Positions 27,200 to 37,170 are shown, numbered from the stretch's first letter. The stretch is DNA of 64,000 bases from Mesorhizobium loti (GCF_002858745.1 NZ_PJRO01000007.1:325922-389921), one strand, 5' to 3'. Notes: generated from the sequence alone by a model not told the origin. A program made the numbers and translations.

Positions 27200-28597
27200 A
27201 TGTCTTCCACCAACACCGCGCCCAGGCGCAGCCTGCGTTCCTTCGATATCTTCTTCCTCGTCGTTGCCGCCGCAGCACCGCTTGCCGCCGTGGCCAGCAA
27301 CGGCGCGCTGGGTGTCCTGATGGGCAACGGCGTCGGCATGCCGGGATCCTACCTGCTCGCCGGCCTCGTGCTGATCCTGTTTGCGATCGGCTTCATCCGC
27401 ATGAGCCCGCATGTGAAACATTCCGGTGCCTTCTATGCCTATGTCAGGCACGGCCTGGGGCCGCTTGCCGGCGGGGCCGCGGCCTTCGTCGCCATCGTCG
27501 TTTACGGCATGATGGTCATCGGCAGCGTCGGCGGCTTCGGTTTCTTCGCCAGTGTGTTCTTCAGCGAAAGCCTCGGCATCGACATGTCATGGAAGGCCTG
27601 GGGCGCGATCTGCCTGGTGATCACCGCAATCGTTGGCTACCGCGAAATCACGCTCGGCGCGCGCCTGCTCGCGGTGCTGCTGACCCTGGAAGTCCTGATC
27701 CTAATTGTCTTGACCGTGGCGGTCCTGGCGCCAAGCAGCCCGGCCCAGATAACGTTTGGTTCGTTCAGCCTGCCCAACGTGCTCAGCGGCTCATTCGGCG
27801 TCGGCCTGATGTTTGCTTTCGTCTCCTTCCTCGGCTTCGAATCCGCCGCCATCTACAGCGAGGAAGCACGCGACGGACACCGTACGGTGAGCCGGGCGCT
27901 GATCACCGCCGTGGTGTTCATCGCCCTCTTCTATGCCGTCACCATGTGGGCGGTGGTGCTGGCCTTCGGCGAAGACAAGGTGGTGGCCGCGGCCAGTGAA
28001 AACCCGGGCACGCTGGTGTTCCGCGCCTTCGCCCAATACACCCACCCGGTCTTCCTGGTGGCGGTGCAGTTCCTGATGGTGACGAGCGCGCTCGCCGCGA
28101 CGCTTGCCCTGCACAACGCAGCCGCGCGCTATCTGTTCGCGCTCGGCCGCGAAGGCATGCTGCCCGGCGTGCTCGGCAGCCTGCACGCACGCCTTCAGTC
28201 GCCGCATGTCGCCAGCGTCACCGTCACGGTGGTTTCATCGATCGCAGTGGCACTGTTCGCCATTGCCGATGCCGACCCGCTGATGACCTTGCTGTCCAGC
28301 ACGTTCGGGCTGGCGGCGCTCGGCATCATCATCCTGCAGGCGGTGACCTCGCTTTCGGTTGCGGTCTTCACCCTGAAGAACCGCGACCGGGAAGGCGGTT
28401 CGCTGCTCCAGTTGCTGATCGCCATCGTCGCTACCGTCGGCCTTGGCACGGCTGCTCTTCTCGTCATGAAGAACTACGCGACGCTGACCGGCAGCCTCGG
28501 CCTGCTGGACTACGCACCCTGGCTGCTGCCGATCGCAGCAGTCCTCGGCATCGTCGTCGCGCTCAATCTGAAGCGGGAAGAACGTTTGCCGGCATAA
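27200..28597 (+). CDS. APC-superfamily amino acid permease
   Basis: This 465-residue inner-membrane transporter of the amino acid-polyamine-organocation superfamily has about twelve hydrophobic spans. The N-terminal motif (FFLVVAAAAPLAAVASNGAL) in the first broken helix and FAFVSFLGFESAAIYSEEAR in helix 6 (about residues 210-229) are typical of substrate-binding helices. The start at ATG 27200 is preferred to an upstream in-frame codon. It is flanked on both sides by related secreted proteins on the same strand. The substrate is unknown. Confidence 0.88.
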   Translation: MSSTNTAPRRSLRSFDIFFLVVAAAAPLAAVASNGALGVLMGNGVGMPGSYLLAGLVLILFAIGFIRMSPHVKHSGAFYAYVRHGLGPLAGGAAAFVAIVVYGMMVIGSVGGFGFFASVFFSESLGIDMSWKAWGAICLVITAIVGYREITLGARLLAVLLTLEVLILIVLTVAVLAPSSPAQITFGSFSLPNVLSGSFGVGLMFAFVSFLGFESAAIYSEEARDGHRTVSRALITAVVFIALFYAVTMWAVVLAFGEDKVVAAASENPGTLVFRAFAQYTHPVFLVAVQFLMVTSALAATLALHNAAARYLFALGREGMLPGVLGSLHARLQSPHVASVTVTVVSSIAVALFAIADADPLMTLLSSTFGLAALGIIILQAVTSLSVAVFTLKNRDREGGSLLQLLIAIVATVGLGTAALLVMKNYATLTGSLGLLDYAPWLLPIAAVLGIVVALNLKREERLPA

Positions 28598-28635
28598 CGA
28601 CGGATAAAGGCCTGATACGGCCATGGGGGGCAAAG

Positions 28636-29124
28636 ATGAAACACGTTTTGAAATACGTCGCCGCAGCGATCCTGCTCGGTGGAACCGGCATCCAGAATGC
28701 CTCTGCCTCGGGGTGCGAAGGCAATATGCTGGTGGGTGCCTGGGAGGTGCAGGCACAGGGCGCGCCCTATGAACCGCACCTTTTCATCTTCCATGCCGAT
28801 GGAACGATGATCACCACCAACCCGACCAATGTGCAGGAAAACCCCGCCAAACAGCACGGCGGTACCAACGACAGTCTCGGCATGGGAACGTGGGCCTGCT
28901 CAAACGGGAAAACGCCGGAGGTCGTCGGCACGTTCTACCAGTTGAACGCCAACGCCGACGACCATAAACCGACCGACAAGCTCAGCGTCACCTTCAGAAT
29001 CAAGGCATCAAAGGACACCTTCACCGGAACTGCCGCCGTCAGGGTGGGAGAGACGGCAGTTCCCGGAGCAACTCTTGTCGGCAGGCGCATTGCTGCCGAT
29101 GAGGCTGCACTGGGGACGCTGTAG
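28636..29124 (+). CDS. Secreted protein, paralogue of the product at 26659
   Basis: The 162-residue product has a signal peptide (VAAAILLGGTGIQNASA, cleaved near residue 25). The mature domain aligns with the protein at 26659: GAWEVQAQGAP with LFIFHADGTM, and DTFTGTAAVRVG. Two Cys residues (in GCEGN and WACSN) are absent from its paralogue and could form a disulfide. It lies 38 bases after the permease stop, so co-transcription is likely. A strong bidirectional terminator follows. Confidence 0.75.
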   Translation: MKHVLKYVAAAILLGGTGIQNASASGCEGNMLVGAWEVQAQGAPYEPHLFIFHADGTMITTNPTNVQENPAKQHGGTNDSLGMGTWACSNGKTPEVVGTFYQLNANADDHKPTDKLSVTFRIKASKDTFTGTAAVRVGETAVPGATLVGRRIAADEAALGTL

Positions 29125-29151
29125 TCCTGAACCCTGATCTTCCGGGGAAAG

Positions 29152-29177
29152 AAAAAGGCCGGGAGTCCGGCCTTTTT
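29152..29177. terminator. Bidirectional Rho-independent terminator
   Basis: Arms 29152-29162 and 29167-29177 form a perfect 11-base stem with a 4-base loop. The A-run and T-run at its two ends serve both strands. It separates the plus-strand secreted-protein gene (stop 29124) from the convergent binding-protein gene (stop 29204). Confidence 0.9.
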
Positions 29178-29203
29178 CCTTGGCTCACGTCGCTGTTGAC
29201 GAC

Positions 29204-30217
29204 TCAGCGAAGCGGCGGGGCGTACATCAGGCCGCCGGCATTCCAGAGCTTGTTGATGCCGCGGTCGATTTTGAGTGCGCTCGACTGGCCGAGATTGCGC
29301 TCGAAAATCTCGCCGTAATTGCCGACCTTCGAGACGATGTTGTAGGCGAAGCGTGGATCCAGGCCGAGTTGCTTGCCATTGTCGCCATCCGCGCCGAGGA
29401 AGCGCTTGATTGCTGGATTCGTGGAAGTGAGCCCAGCCTCCGCCGTTGCCTGCGTAATGCCCAGTTCTTCCGCTTCGAGCAGTGCAAACAGCGTCCAGCG
29501 CACGATGTTGAACCATTTGTCGTCGCTCTGGCGCACGGCAGGTCCCAGCGGCTCCTTAGAGATGATCTCCGGCAGCACGGTATAGCCGTCCGGATTGGCC
29601 AGCTTGAGGCGCTGCGCATAGAGCGCGGAGGCATCGGTGGTGTAGACATCGCAGCGCCCACTGTCGAAAGCCTTGATGATGCCTTCGGCGGAATCGACCA
29701 CCACCGGCTCATATTGCAACTTGTTGGCACTGAAATAGTCGGCGGTGTTCTGTTCGGTCGTCGTGCCCTGCTCGGCACAGACCGTCGCGCCGGAAAGCTT
29801 CAGGGCGCTGTCGACGTTGAGATCCTTGCGCACCATGAAACCCTGGCCGTCATAATAGGCTGTGCCGACGAAATGGATGCCGATGCCGGCATCGCGCGAC
29901 AGCGTCCATGTGGTCTGCCGCGACAAGAGATCGACGGTACCGGACTGCAGGGCGGTGAACCGCTCCTTGGTCGACAGCGGCACATAGCTCACCTTGTCGG
30001 CGTCGCCCAGCGCCGCGGCGGCAACCGCCCGGCAGAAATCGATGTCGAAGCCATGCCATTTGCCGGCATCATCCGGAGCGGAAAAACCGGCAACGCCCTG
30101 GCTGACGCCGCAGGTTACACTGCCGCGCTGCTTGATCGTGTCGAACGTATCGGCCTTTGCCGGCATGGTGGCTGCGGACGCCGTCAAAAGAACTGCTGCG
30201 AAAAGATGCTTCTTCAT
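29204..30217 (-). CDS. General L-amino acid ABC transporter binding protein, AapJ-like (orphan)
   Basis: This 337-residue periplasmic binding protein starts at ATG 30217 behind GGAGGAG, with signal peptide FAAVLLTASAATMPAKA. The mature start TFDTIKQRGSVTCGVSQG and the block SRQTTWTLSRDAG are characteristic of the AapJ/BztA group that binds a broad range of amino acids. No permease or ATPase genes accompany it, so it must borrow a transporter encoded elsewhere or act as a sensor. It lies 127 bases downstream of the kinase-aminotransferase fusion on the same strand, suggesting a shared substrate pathway. Confidence 0.88.
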   Translation of the reverse strand: MKKHLFAAVLLTASAATMPAKADTFDTIKQRGSVTCGVSQGVAGFSAPDDAGKWHGFDIDFCRAVAAAALGDADKVSYVPLSTKERFTALQSGTVDLLSRQTTWTLSRDAGIGIHFVGTAYYDGQGFMVRKDLNVDSALKLSGATVCAEQGTTTEQNTADYFSANKLQYEPVVVDSAEGIIKAFDSGRCDVYTTDASALYAQRLKLANPDGYTVLPEIISKEPLGPAVRQSDDKWFNIVRWTLFALLEAEELGITQATAEAGLTSTNPAIKRFLGADGDNGKQLGLDPRFAYNIVSKVGNYGEIFERNLGQSSALKIDRGINKLWNAGGLMYAPPLR

Positions 30218-30344
30218 GGTCTCCTCCCTGTTGTTCGAGGCAAAGCCCCTCCTGACGCCGGCGCGGACACGCCGGCGTTGATTCAGTTTCCTGCCGTGAA
30301 CTGCCCGGCGACCGATCCGCCGGGTAAGATCCTCCGCGAGGCAG

Positions 30345-33300
30345 CTAGCGCGTCGCCAGAACCTCGCCGAACGTGTCGTCCAATGCGCTGACCAGATGGT
30401 CGGCATTGGCGCGGCTGAAGATCATCGGCGGACGCATCTTCAGCACGTTGTCATGCGGCCCTTCGGTGCCGATCAGCACGCCGCGCGCACGGACGCCGTC
30501 ATTGATGCGACGCGCCAGCGCCGTCGCCGGCTCCTTGGTCTTGCGGTCCTCGACCAGTTCGATGCCGAGGAAGAGCCCCATGCCGCGCACGTCGCCGATG
30601 ACGTCATAGCGCGTCTGCAATTCACGGAAGCGCTCAACCAGATAGGCGCCGATGCCGGCTGCATTCTCGCGCAGGCGGTCGCGCTCGATGACATCGAGCA
30701 CGGCAAGGCCGGCAGCGCAGGACACCGGGTTGCCGCCGAAGGTGTTGAAATACTCCATGCCATTGTTGAAGGTGGCGGCGATCTCCTTCGTGGTCACCAG
30801 TGCCGCCATCGGATGGCCGTTGCCGATCGGCTTGCCCATGGTGACGATGTCCGGCACCACGCCTTGCGTCTCGAACGCCCACCAATGACTGCCGACCCGG
30901 CCAAAGCCGACCTGTACCTCGTCGGCGACGCAGACGCCGCCGGCAGCGCGCACCAGCGCGTAGACTTCCTTCAGATAGCCTTCCGGCAGGAACACCTGGC
31001 CGGCGACGCTCGGAATGGATTCGGCCATGAACAGCGCCGGCGCGCGGCCCTGTGCCCTGATCGCCGCGATCTGCTCGGCGATGCTTTCGGCAAAGCGGCT
31101 GGCATGTTCGGCGAGCGGCCAGTCTGCCGGAGCGCGATAGCTGTCGGGGATCGTCGCTTCGAACACATGCGCCGGCCGGCCCTTGCCGCCCTTGCGCTTG
31201 TATTTGTAGGGGCTGAGGTCGATCAGCTCCTGTGTCGTGCCGTGATAGGCCCAGTCGAGCACGATGGCGTCGCTGCGCCCGGTATGGGTGCGTGCCATGC
31301 GCAACATCAGGCTGTTGGCCTCGCTGCCCGAGCAGGCGAAGGACGCCACCGCAAGCTCATCCGGCAGCGTTGCCGTCAGCCGCTCGGCATAGGTGACGAT
31401 GGCGTCGTGCAGATAACGCGTGTTGGTGTTGAGTCTGGCCGCCTGCCGGGCAATCGCCGCGACCACGTCGGGATGGGCATGGCCGAGATGGCAGACATTG
31501 TTGAAACAGTCGAGATAGGCGCGGCCACGGTCGTCGATCAGCCAGGCGCCTTCGCCGCGCACGAACTTGATCGGCTCCGAATAGGAGATCGACAGGTTGG
31601 GCAGCAGCGAGGTCTTGCGCGCCGCCACGATCTCCGGGCGGCTGCGGCCGGTCTGGACGAAAGTCTCCGGCGGAATGCCGGCGAGGTCGGCGGCATCGGG
31701 GAAGAGCTCGCGCCACACGTCGAGATAGAGTGCTTCGCCGACGCCCAGGATCTCGCGCGCCGACAGGCTGGTGTCGGTGGAGATCTGGAAATGCAGGTGC
31801 GGCGCCCAGCCGCCGTTCTGCGCGGCCACGCCCATCTCGCCGACGACATCGCCCGCTTCCAGGCGCTGGCCCGGCTTCAAGCGCGACGCAGCCTCATGGG
31901 CCAGATGCCCCCACAGCGTGACGAAGGTGGGGCAACCTTCCGGCGCATGTTCCAGGGCGACGAGGCCGCCATAACCCAGCGGATCCTGTTCGATCTCGAC
32001 GCTTTTCACGATCGCGGCGAGCGGCGTGCGCACCTTGGTGCCGGCCGGCATGAACAGATCGAGGCCGAGATGATGGATGCGGCGCTCCTGTTCGATAAAG
32101 CGCGACTGGAACATGTCGCTGGCATAGACGGTGCGCACCTCGCCCCATGGGCCGATGCCGAGTTCGATGCCGTGTTCGGCGCAATGCGTGTCCCACCAGG
32201 CGCTGGCCTTGCCCGGCTCCTGTGCCGCCGATGCGACGGTCATCGGGTGCTGCGGATCACCGTAAGGCACCAGTTCCTTGACCAGCGTCGCCGGATGGCG
32301 GTCGAGGATCGGCGCAAGCGTCTTGGCGTTGGCGGTGATCCAGGTTGTGACGGCGCGGGCACCCGGCACAGCATTGAAGCCGCAGACATGGCGCAGGATC
32401 GCGGTGGCGAAGCTGCGGTTCATGGTATCGAGCCGGCGCAGCATACGCCAGGCCGGCGCTTCGCTGATGGCCAGGTAAGGATTGTCGCCCGCCTCCTGCC
32501 GGCGCAGCGCCGACAAGGTCACGCTGGTGACGAGGCGCATGGCGATGAGATCGAACAGAAGATCGATTTCCTCCTCGCGCAACGGATATTCGGCGTGGAA
32601 ACCGGCGGTGAGCTTCGCCGCCGCGCCGATCGGATCCTCGGTATCAAGAATGGAGTAGGCACAGGCCACGGCCACTTCAGCGATCAAGGGCGCATAGAGC
32701 GCGTCGCCGAAGTCGATCAGGCCGACTACGTGGCTCGGATTTTTGGCGTCGACCAGGACGTTCCAGTCATTGGCATCGTTGTGGATGACCTGAGCGCGCA
32801 GTGCCTGCAGGCGCGGCATCACTTGCGTTTCGAAGCGGTCGAGGAAGCGCTCCAGCAGCGCCTTGTCGTTGGCGTCGCTCACATGCGTCAAGCGACGGCG
32901 CGAAGCGCCGGCGCGGCGGATATCCCAGTCGAAGCTGCGCAGCGCCCCAGGGTGGATGAAACCCTGCAGCGCACGATCGAGCTTGCCAAGCGCGCGGCCG
33001 AGGCTGTCGAGGGCTTCCGGTGAACGCTCGGCTTCCGCCAGCGGCTGACCCGGCAGCCAGGAGACCAGTCGCACGGCGTGCCGCGTGCCATCATTGGCCG
33101 CCGCGAAGGCGAGCGAGGTGTTGTCCAGCGTCTTCTTCAACGAAGGCACTGAAAGGTCGATCCCACTGCCGGCGAGATGATCGAGCAGCGCGGTCTGGAA
33201 CTCGCTCTCGCCACGCGGTTCGCTGGCATTGACCACCTTCAGGATCCAGTCGCCGTCTTCGGAAGTCAGTCTGAAATTCTGGTCACGCTCGCTGTCGAGC

Positions 33301-33395
33301 GACCCAACCGAGCCGGCCACCCCGAAATGGCTGACGGCAAGCGCTCTCGCCTCAATCAAGGAGAAATTTGGGGCCGGGTGGGTAATATTGGTCAT
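30345..33395 (-). CDS. Three-domain fusion: APH-type kinase, M23/LytM domain, class III aminotransferase or phospholyase
   Basis: This 1016-residue single chain has three domains. The N-terminal APH/choline-kinase fold (about 20-330) has a catalytic loop with His205 and Asp207 ([11 protein letters not shown]) and Asp228 in LIDFGD. The middle domain (about 400-560) resembles a peptidase M23/LytM fold with intact zinc ligands (HHLGLD and HLHFQ). The C-terminal PLP fold-type I class III domain (about 590-1010) has Lys855 in [11 protein letters not shown]. The kinase resembles hydroxylysine/homoserine-type kinases. The PLP part resembles phospholyases that remove phosphate and ammonia from phosphoethanolamine or phosphohydroxylysine. 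A kinase feeding a phospholyase is the simplest model; the role of the M23 domain is unexplained. A divergent Lrp gene is adjacent. Confidence 0.9.
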   Translation of the reverse strand: MTNITHPAPNFSLIEARALAVSHFGVAGSVGSLDSERDQNFRLTSEDGDWILKVVNASEPRGESEFQTALLDHLAGSGIDLSVPSLKKTLDNTSLAFAAANDGTRHAVRLVSWLPGQPLAEAERSPEALDSLGRALGKLDRALQGFIHPGALRSFDWDIRRAGASRRRLTHVSDANDKALLERFLDRFETQVMPRLQALRAQVIHNDANDWNVLVDAKNPSHVVGLIDFGDALYAPLIAEVAVACAYSILDTEDPIGAAAKLTAGFHAEYPLREEEIDLLFDLIAMRLVTSVTLSALRRQEAGDNPYLAISEAPAWRMLRRLDTMNRSFATAILRHVCGFNAVPGARAVTTWITANAKTLAPILDRHPATLVKELVPYGDPQHPMTVASAAQEPGKASAWWDTHCAEHGIELGIGPWGEVRTVYASDMFQSRFIEQERRIHHLGLDLFMPAGTKVRTPLAAIVKSVEIEQDPLGYGGLVALEHAPEGCPTFVTLWGHLAHEAASRLKPGQRLEAGDVVGEMGVAAQNGGWAPHLHFQISTDTSLSAREILGVGEALYLDVWRELFPDAADLAGIPPETFVQTGRSRPEIVAARKTSLLPNLSISYSEPIKFVRGEGAWLIDDRGRAYLDCFNNVCHLGHAHPDVVAAIARQAARLNTNTRYLHDAIVTYAERLTATLPDELAVASFACSGSEANSLMLRMARTHTGRSDAIVLDWAYHGTTQELIDLSPYKYKRKGGKGRPAHVFEATIPDSYRAPADWPLAEHASRFAESIAEQIAAIRAQGRAPALFMAESIPSVAGQVFLPEGYLKEVYALVRAAGGVCVADEVQVGFGRVGSHWWAFETQGVVPDIVTMGKPIGNGHPMAALVTTKEIAATFNNGMEYFNTFGGNPVSCAAGLAVLDVIERDRLRENAAGIGAYLVERFRELQTRYDVIGDVRGMGLFLGIELVEDRKTKEPATALARRINDGVRARGVLIGTEGPHDNVLKMRPPMIFSRANADHLVSALDDTFGEVLATR

Positions 33396-33468
33396 TGCAG
33401 GTCCGGATTTGATCTTCATGGAGCTTGGCACGGGCTGAAAAATCGGGCATCCGGCAAAGCGTCGGTCG

Positions 33469-33497
33469 GACCGGCACTATGCCTGCTTCGACCGGCA
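33469..33497. promoter_or_regulatory. Direct repeats in the Lrp/fusion intergenic region
   Basis: GACCGGCA occurs at 33469-33476 and again at 33490-33497, spaced 21 bases start to start, about two helical turns. They lie between the divergent fusion gene (start 33395) and the lrp-like gene (start 33522). Spacing in phase is compatible with binding by a multimeric Lrp-type regulator; this is inference. Confidence 0.3.
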
Positions 33498-33521
33498 TAT
33501 TAACGGTGAGCGGAAATCGCC

Positions 33522-33956
33522 ATGAAGGAACTCGACGCGAAGGATCGAGATATCCTTGCCATCCTGTCCAAGGAGGCACGGATTCCCTTGAAGACATTGG
33601 CCGCCCGGATCGGGTTGTCGCGCAGCGCCACCAGCGAACGCGTGGCGCTGCTGGAAAAAAGCGGCGTCATCCGCGGCTACCGCGCCGACATCGGCCAATT
33701 GGAGCAGAACCAGCTTTCCGCCTTCTTGATGGTGACGCTGGTGCGCACGCCTTCCATCGGCATGCTCGACCAGCTCGCGCGCCATCCGGAGGTGCGGCGG
33801 GTGTCCTCCATCTCCGGACAGGTCGATCTCATGGTCGAGGTAGAGGTGCCGTCGATCGACCGGCTGAACACGCTGCGCGACCAGATCGCCTCACATGCGG
33901 GCGTCGAGGACCTGACCTCGCTGATCGTGCTCAGGCGCGATATCGATCGGCAATAG
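33522..33956 (+). CDS. Lrp/AsnC-family transcriptional regulator
   Basis: The 144-residue protein has an N-terminal helix-turn-helix (DAKDRDILAILSKEARIPLK, then GLSRSATSERVALLEKSG) and a C-terminal RAM effector domain (about 68-144). Such proteins sense amino acids and often control one adjacent divergent gene. Here that is the kinase-aminotransferase fusion, which supports an amino acid or amino alcohol as its substrate. Confidence 0.9.
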   Translation: MKELDAKDRDILAILSKEARIPLKTLAARIGLSRSATSERVALLEKSGVIRGYRADIGQLEQNQLSAFLMVTLVRTPSIGMLDQLARHPEVRRVSSISGQVDLMVEVEVPSIDRLNTLRDQIASHAGVEDLTSLIVLRRDIDRQ

Positions 33957-33983
33957 ACGTAAGGCAATTCCGAGGACTCACTG

Positions 33984-34337
33984 ATGAAAAATCCAGCGAT
34001 CGCCCTTCTTTTCCTCACCGTTGCAGTCACGCCAGCCACGGCTCAGGAATTCAAGGTTCCGAAAAAATACGAAAGCCAGTTCATGGGCCAGGTGATGTCG
34101 CTGTCGCTCGCCCAGCAGTGTGCCGCCTATATCAAGACGCCCGGCATACTGGACGAGATGCGAACATCGCTGCTGAAATTCGCGCGCAAGGTGAAATGGC
34201 CGGATCCGCAGGCCAAGGTGAACAAGCTGATGGCCGATTCCAAGGCCAAGGTGAATGGCCCGATCGGCCTTGAGACGCCGGCAAGCTGTTCCGACCTCCT
34301 GCGCGATCTCAGGAAGAGCAACGGCAGTAAGAGCTGA
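33984..34337 (+). CDS. Secreted protein of unknown function (117 aa)
   Basis: The 117-residue product has a clear signal peptide (AIALLFLTVAVTPATA, cleaved near residue 20). The small mature part is Lys-rich with two Cys residues, in QQCAAY and ASCSDL, which could form one disulfide. It starts 28 bases after the lrp-like gene on the same strand. I do not recognise the family. It ends 4 bases before the convergent FAD-dehydrogenase stop. Confidence 0.7.
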   Translation: MKNPAIALLFLTVAVTPATAQEFKVPKKYESQFMGQVMSLSLAQQCAAYIKTPGILDEMRTSLLKFARKVKWPDPQAKVNKLMADSKAKVNGPIGLETPASCSDLLRDLRKSNGSKS

Positions 34338-34340
34338 CCT

Positions 34341-35999
34341 TCAGCGCACACCCTTGGCAGCCGCGCGACCTGCGCTGCGGCCCGAGAAGATGCAGCCACC
34401 CAGGAAAGTGCCCTCCAGGGCTGCATAGCCATGCACGCCGCCGCCGCCGAAGCCGGCCACTTCGCCAACGGCATAGAGACCCTCTACCGGCTGGCCGTCG
34501 GCGCCCAGCACCCGGCTGTCTAGATCGGTATGCAGGCCGCCCAGCGTCTTGCGGGTGAGGATGTTGAGGCGCACGGCAATCAACGGTCCGTTGGCGGGAT
34601 CGAGCAGCTTGTGCGGTTTGGCCGTGCGGATCAGCTTGTCGCCGAGATAGCTGCGGGCGCCGCGCAGCGCGATCACCTGCATGTCCTTGGAGAAAGGATT
34701 GTCGAGCTGCATGTCGCGGGCACGGATTTCTCGCTCAACCACAGCGACATCGAGCAACGGCTCGCCGCCGGCCAGCGTGTTCATGCGTGCGACCAGCGCC
34801 GGCAGTTCACGCTCGACGATGAAGTCCTCACCCTTGTCGAGGAAGGCTTTGACCGGACCAGGAATGCCCGATGTAGCGCGCTGCAGCACCTGGCGCCAGC
34901 TCTTGTTGGTCAGATCCGGGTTCTGCTCCGATCCCGACAAAGCGAATTCCTTGCGGATGATCTTCTCGGTCAGGATGAACCAGGAATAGTCGAAACCGGT
35001 CTTCATGATGTGGGCGAGCGTGCCCAGCGTATCGAAACCGGGATAGAGCGGCACCGGCAAGCGCTTGCCGCGCGCATCCAGCCACAGTGACGACGGACCG
35101 GGCAGGATGCGGATGGCATGATCGGTCCAGATCGGCGCCCAGTTCTTGATGCCCTCGACATAGTGCCACATGCGGTCGCGGTTGATGATCGAACCGCCGG
35201 CATTCTCGGTGATCGCCAGCATACGGCCGTCGACATGGTCCGGCACGCCGGTGATCATGCGCTTCGGGGCCGTGCCGAGGCGAACCGGCCAGTTCTCACG
35301 CACCAGCTCATGATTGGCGCCGATGCCGCCGGAAGCGACGATGACCGCCTGCGCCTTGAAAGCGAAATCGCCTGTTACCGTGCGCGAACTCTTGCGGCCG
35401 CGCTCAACGCTGCTTTGCTCCAGCACCTCGCCGCGCACACCGTCGACCGCCGCGCCGCTTCTGGTCAGCTCACTGACACGGTGCCGGAACTTGAAGGTGA
35501 CCAGCCCGCGCTTCGCCGCTTCAAGCACCCGCAGCACAAAAGGCTCGATCACGCCCGGGCCGGTGCCCCAGGTGACGTGGAAGCGCGGCACCGAATTGCC
35601 ATGACCGACGGCATTGCCGCCGCCGCGTTCGGCCCAGCCGACGACGGGAAAGAACTTGATGCCGCGCTCGGAAAGCCAAGCGCGTTTTTCGCCGGCTGCG
35701 AAACCAACATAAGCCTTTGCCCATTCACGCGGCCAGTGGTCCTCCAGACGGTCGAAAGCGGCCGTGCCCAGCCAGTCCTCCAGGGCAAGGTCATGGGAAT
35801 CGCGGATGCGCATGCGCCGCTGCTCAGGCGAGTCGACCAGGAATAGCCCGCCGAACGACCAGAAGGCCTGTCCGCCGAGCGATTGTTCCGGTTCCTGATC
35901 GAGGATGAGAATTTTCCTGCCCGCCTCGGCGAGCTCGGCCGCAGCCACCAGCCCCGCAAGACCAGCGCCGACGATGATGACATCCGCGTCGTAAGCCAT
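34341..35999 (-). CDS. FAD-dependent dehydrogenase, fumarate reductase/KSTD-like
   Basis: This 552-residue flavoprotein has an N-terminal Rossmann motif (DVIIVGAGLAGLVAAAELA) that binds FAD, and a C-terminal block GGLHTDLDSRVLGADGQPVEGLYAVGE typical of the FAD_binding_2 family. Start ATG 35999 follows AGGGAGG. Family members include 3-ketosteroid delta-1-dehydrogenases, fumarate reductases and uncharacterised oxidoreductases; the substrate is not evident. No signal peptide is seen, so it is probably cytoplasmic. The Gfo/Idh gene is 62 bases upstream on the same strand. Confidence 0.85.
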   Translation of the reverse strand: MAYDADVIIVGAGLAGLVAAAELAEAGRKILILDQEPEQSLGGQAFWSFGGLFLVDSPEQRRMRIRDSHDLALEDWLGTAAFDRLEDHWPREWAKAYVGFAAGEKRAWLSERGIKFFPVVGWAERGGGNAVGHGNSVPRFHVTWGTGPGVIEPFVLRVLEAAKRGLVTFKFRHRVSELTRSGAAVDGVRGEVLEQSSVERGRKSSRTVTGDFAFKAQAVIVASGGIGANHELVRENWPVRLGTAPKRMITGVPDHVDGRMLAITENAGGSIINRDRMWHYVEGIKNWAPIWTDHAIRILPGPSSLWLDARGKRLPVPLYPGFDTLGTLAHIMKTGFDYSWFILTEKIIRKEFALSGSEQNPDLTNKSWRQVLQRATSGIPGPVKAFLDKGEDFIVERELPALVARMNTLAGGEPLLDVAVVEREIRARDMQLDNPFSKDMQVIALRGARSYLGDKLIRTAKPHKLLDPANGPLIAVRLNILTRKTLGGLHTDLDSRVLGADGQPVEGLYAVGEVAGFGGGGVHGYAALEGTFLGGCIFSGRSAGRAAAKGVR

Positions 36000-36061
36000 C
36001 GTTCCCCTCCCTTTTGCGTCGTCGATCCCGGCTTGTTCCTCCCGCCGGGGCAACGCAGCTA

Positions 36062-37048
36062 TCAGACCGTCTCCCAGCCGTCCTTGTCGCCGGCGCAGAA
36101 GATCGCGTCGATGACCTTCTGGTTCAGCACCGATTCCTCCAGTGTGAAGACGCGATCGTCGCCGCCTTGCGCCGCACGCACGAAGGCTTCCGCTTCGAGT
36201 TTGTACTGCTGCACGCCCGGGAAGCGGAAGATCTGCGCCTCGGCATGGTTCTGGTTGTGCAGCTCGACACGGTGGTGATCGTAGACGCCGGCATTGAAGG
36301 GCGAGGCCACTTCGATGAAACCCTTGTCGCCGTGGAACACCATCGACTGGCGCCCGGCCATCTGCGTCGAGACATAGAAGGACAATTCGAAATCGCCGAA
36401 ATCGGCGCGCACCGATGAGTAGACATCGGTGCCGAAATTCTTGTCGCGCTCGATCGTCGCCTGCACCCGCGCCGGTTCCCTGTCAGCCACAAAGCGCGTG
36501 GAAACGATCGGATAGACGCCGATGTCCAGCAGTCCGCCGCCGCCGAGATCGAGCTGATTACGCATGTTGCCGGGATCGATATTGTAATAGGTGAAGCAAC
36601 CCTGCACCTGCCGCAATCGGCCGATGGCGCCATCAGCAATCAGCTGGCGCACCTTGTTCCACTGTGGGTGGTAGATGACCATGAAGGCTTCGCAGACCAG
36701 CACCTTGTGCCGGTCACGCAGCGCAATCAGCGGCGCGATATCCTTGGCGTCGAGCGCCAGCGGCTTCTCGACCAGGACGTGTTTCTTCGCCTCGATCGCC
36801 TTGGCCGCCCACTCGACGTGCTGCGAGGTCGGCACGGGAATGTAGACGCCATCGACATGCGGTGAGGCGAGCAACTCCTCATAGGAGCCGAACGCATGCG
36901 GCGCGCCGAAACGGTCGGCCAATGCCCGGGCTTTGCCGACATCGCGGCTGGCCACGGCCGTCAGCACGCCATTGCCGGAATCGGCGATGGCCGGCAGCAC
37001 CTGCTCGCGCCCGATCTTGGCCGTCGACAACACACCCCAACGAAACAT
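36062..37048 (-). CDS. Gfo/Idh/MocA-family oxidoreductase
   Basis: This 328-residue NAD(P)-dependent dehydrogenase starts at ATG 37048 behind GAGGA. It has an N-terminal Rossmann fold ([20 protein letters not shown]) and the family signature EKPLA with catalytic Lys (about residues 93-97) after KHVLV. The C-terminal alpha/beta domain covers about 125-328. Members oxidise or reduce sugars, inositols and related polyols. It may be co-transcribed with the FAD dehydrogenase. Confidence 0.9.
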   Translation of the reverse strand: MFRWGVLSTAKIGREQVLPAIADSGNGVLTAVASRDVGKARALADRFGAPHAFGSYEELLASPHVDGVYIPVPTSQHVEWAAKAIEAKKHVLVEKPLALDAKDIAPLIALRDRHKVLVCEAFMVIYHPQWNKVRQLIADGAIGRLRQVQGCFTYYNIDPGNMRNQLDLGGGGLLDIGVYPIVSTRFVADREPARVQATIERDKNFGTDVYSSVRADFGDFELSFYVSTQMAGRQSMVFHGDKGFIEVASPFNAGVYDHHRVELHNQNHAEAQIFRFPGVQQYKLEAEAFVRAAQGGDDRVFTLEESVLNQKVIDAIFCAGDKDGWETV

Positions 37049-37142
37049 CCGGCATTTCCTCGCAAGATTCAGTGCTGGCGAGACTTGCGCGAAACGCGCC
37101 GAAAAACCAGTGCCGTTAGGGCAGCTTTCGGTTCGATCTGCC

Positions 37143-37170
37143 TGACGCAATTCCGGACGGAAGGCGCTCT
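37143..37170 (-). repeat. Partial palindromic repeat at the yceI 3' end
   Basis: The stretch GACGCAATTCCGGACGGAA with a following GCGCTCTAG matches the second half of the composite repeats at 26567 and 63171. It touches the stop codon of the YceI gene and lies upstream of the Gfo/Idh gene. Confidence 0.55.

Noticed and set aside
30396..33023. 875-codon open frame on the plus strand opposite the kinase-aminotransferase fusion
   Set aside because: It is an antisense shadow caused by high GC. The minus-strand product has three recognisable domains with intact motifs; the plus-strand translation is rich in His, Arg and Gly with no family features.
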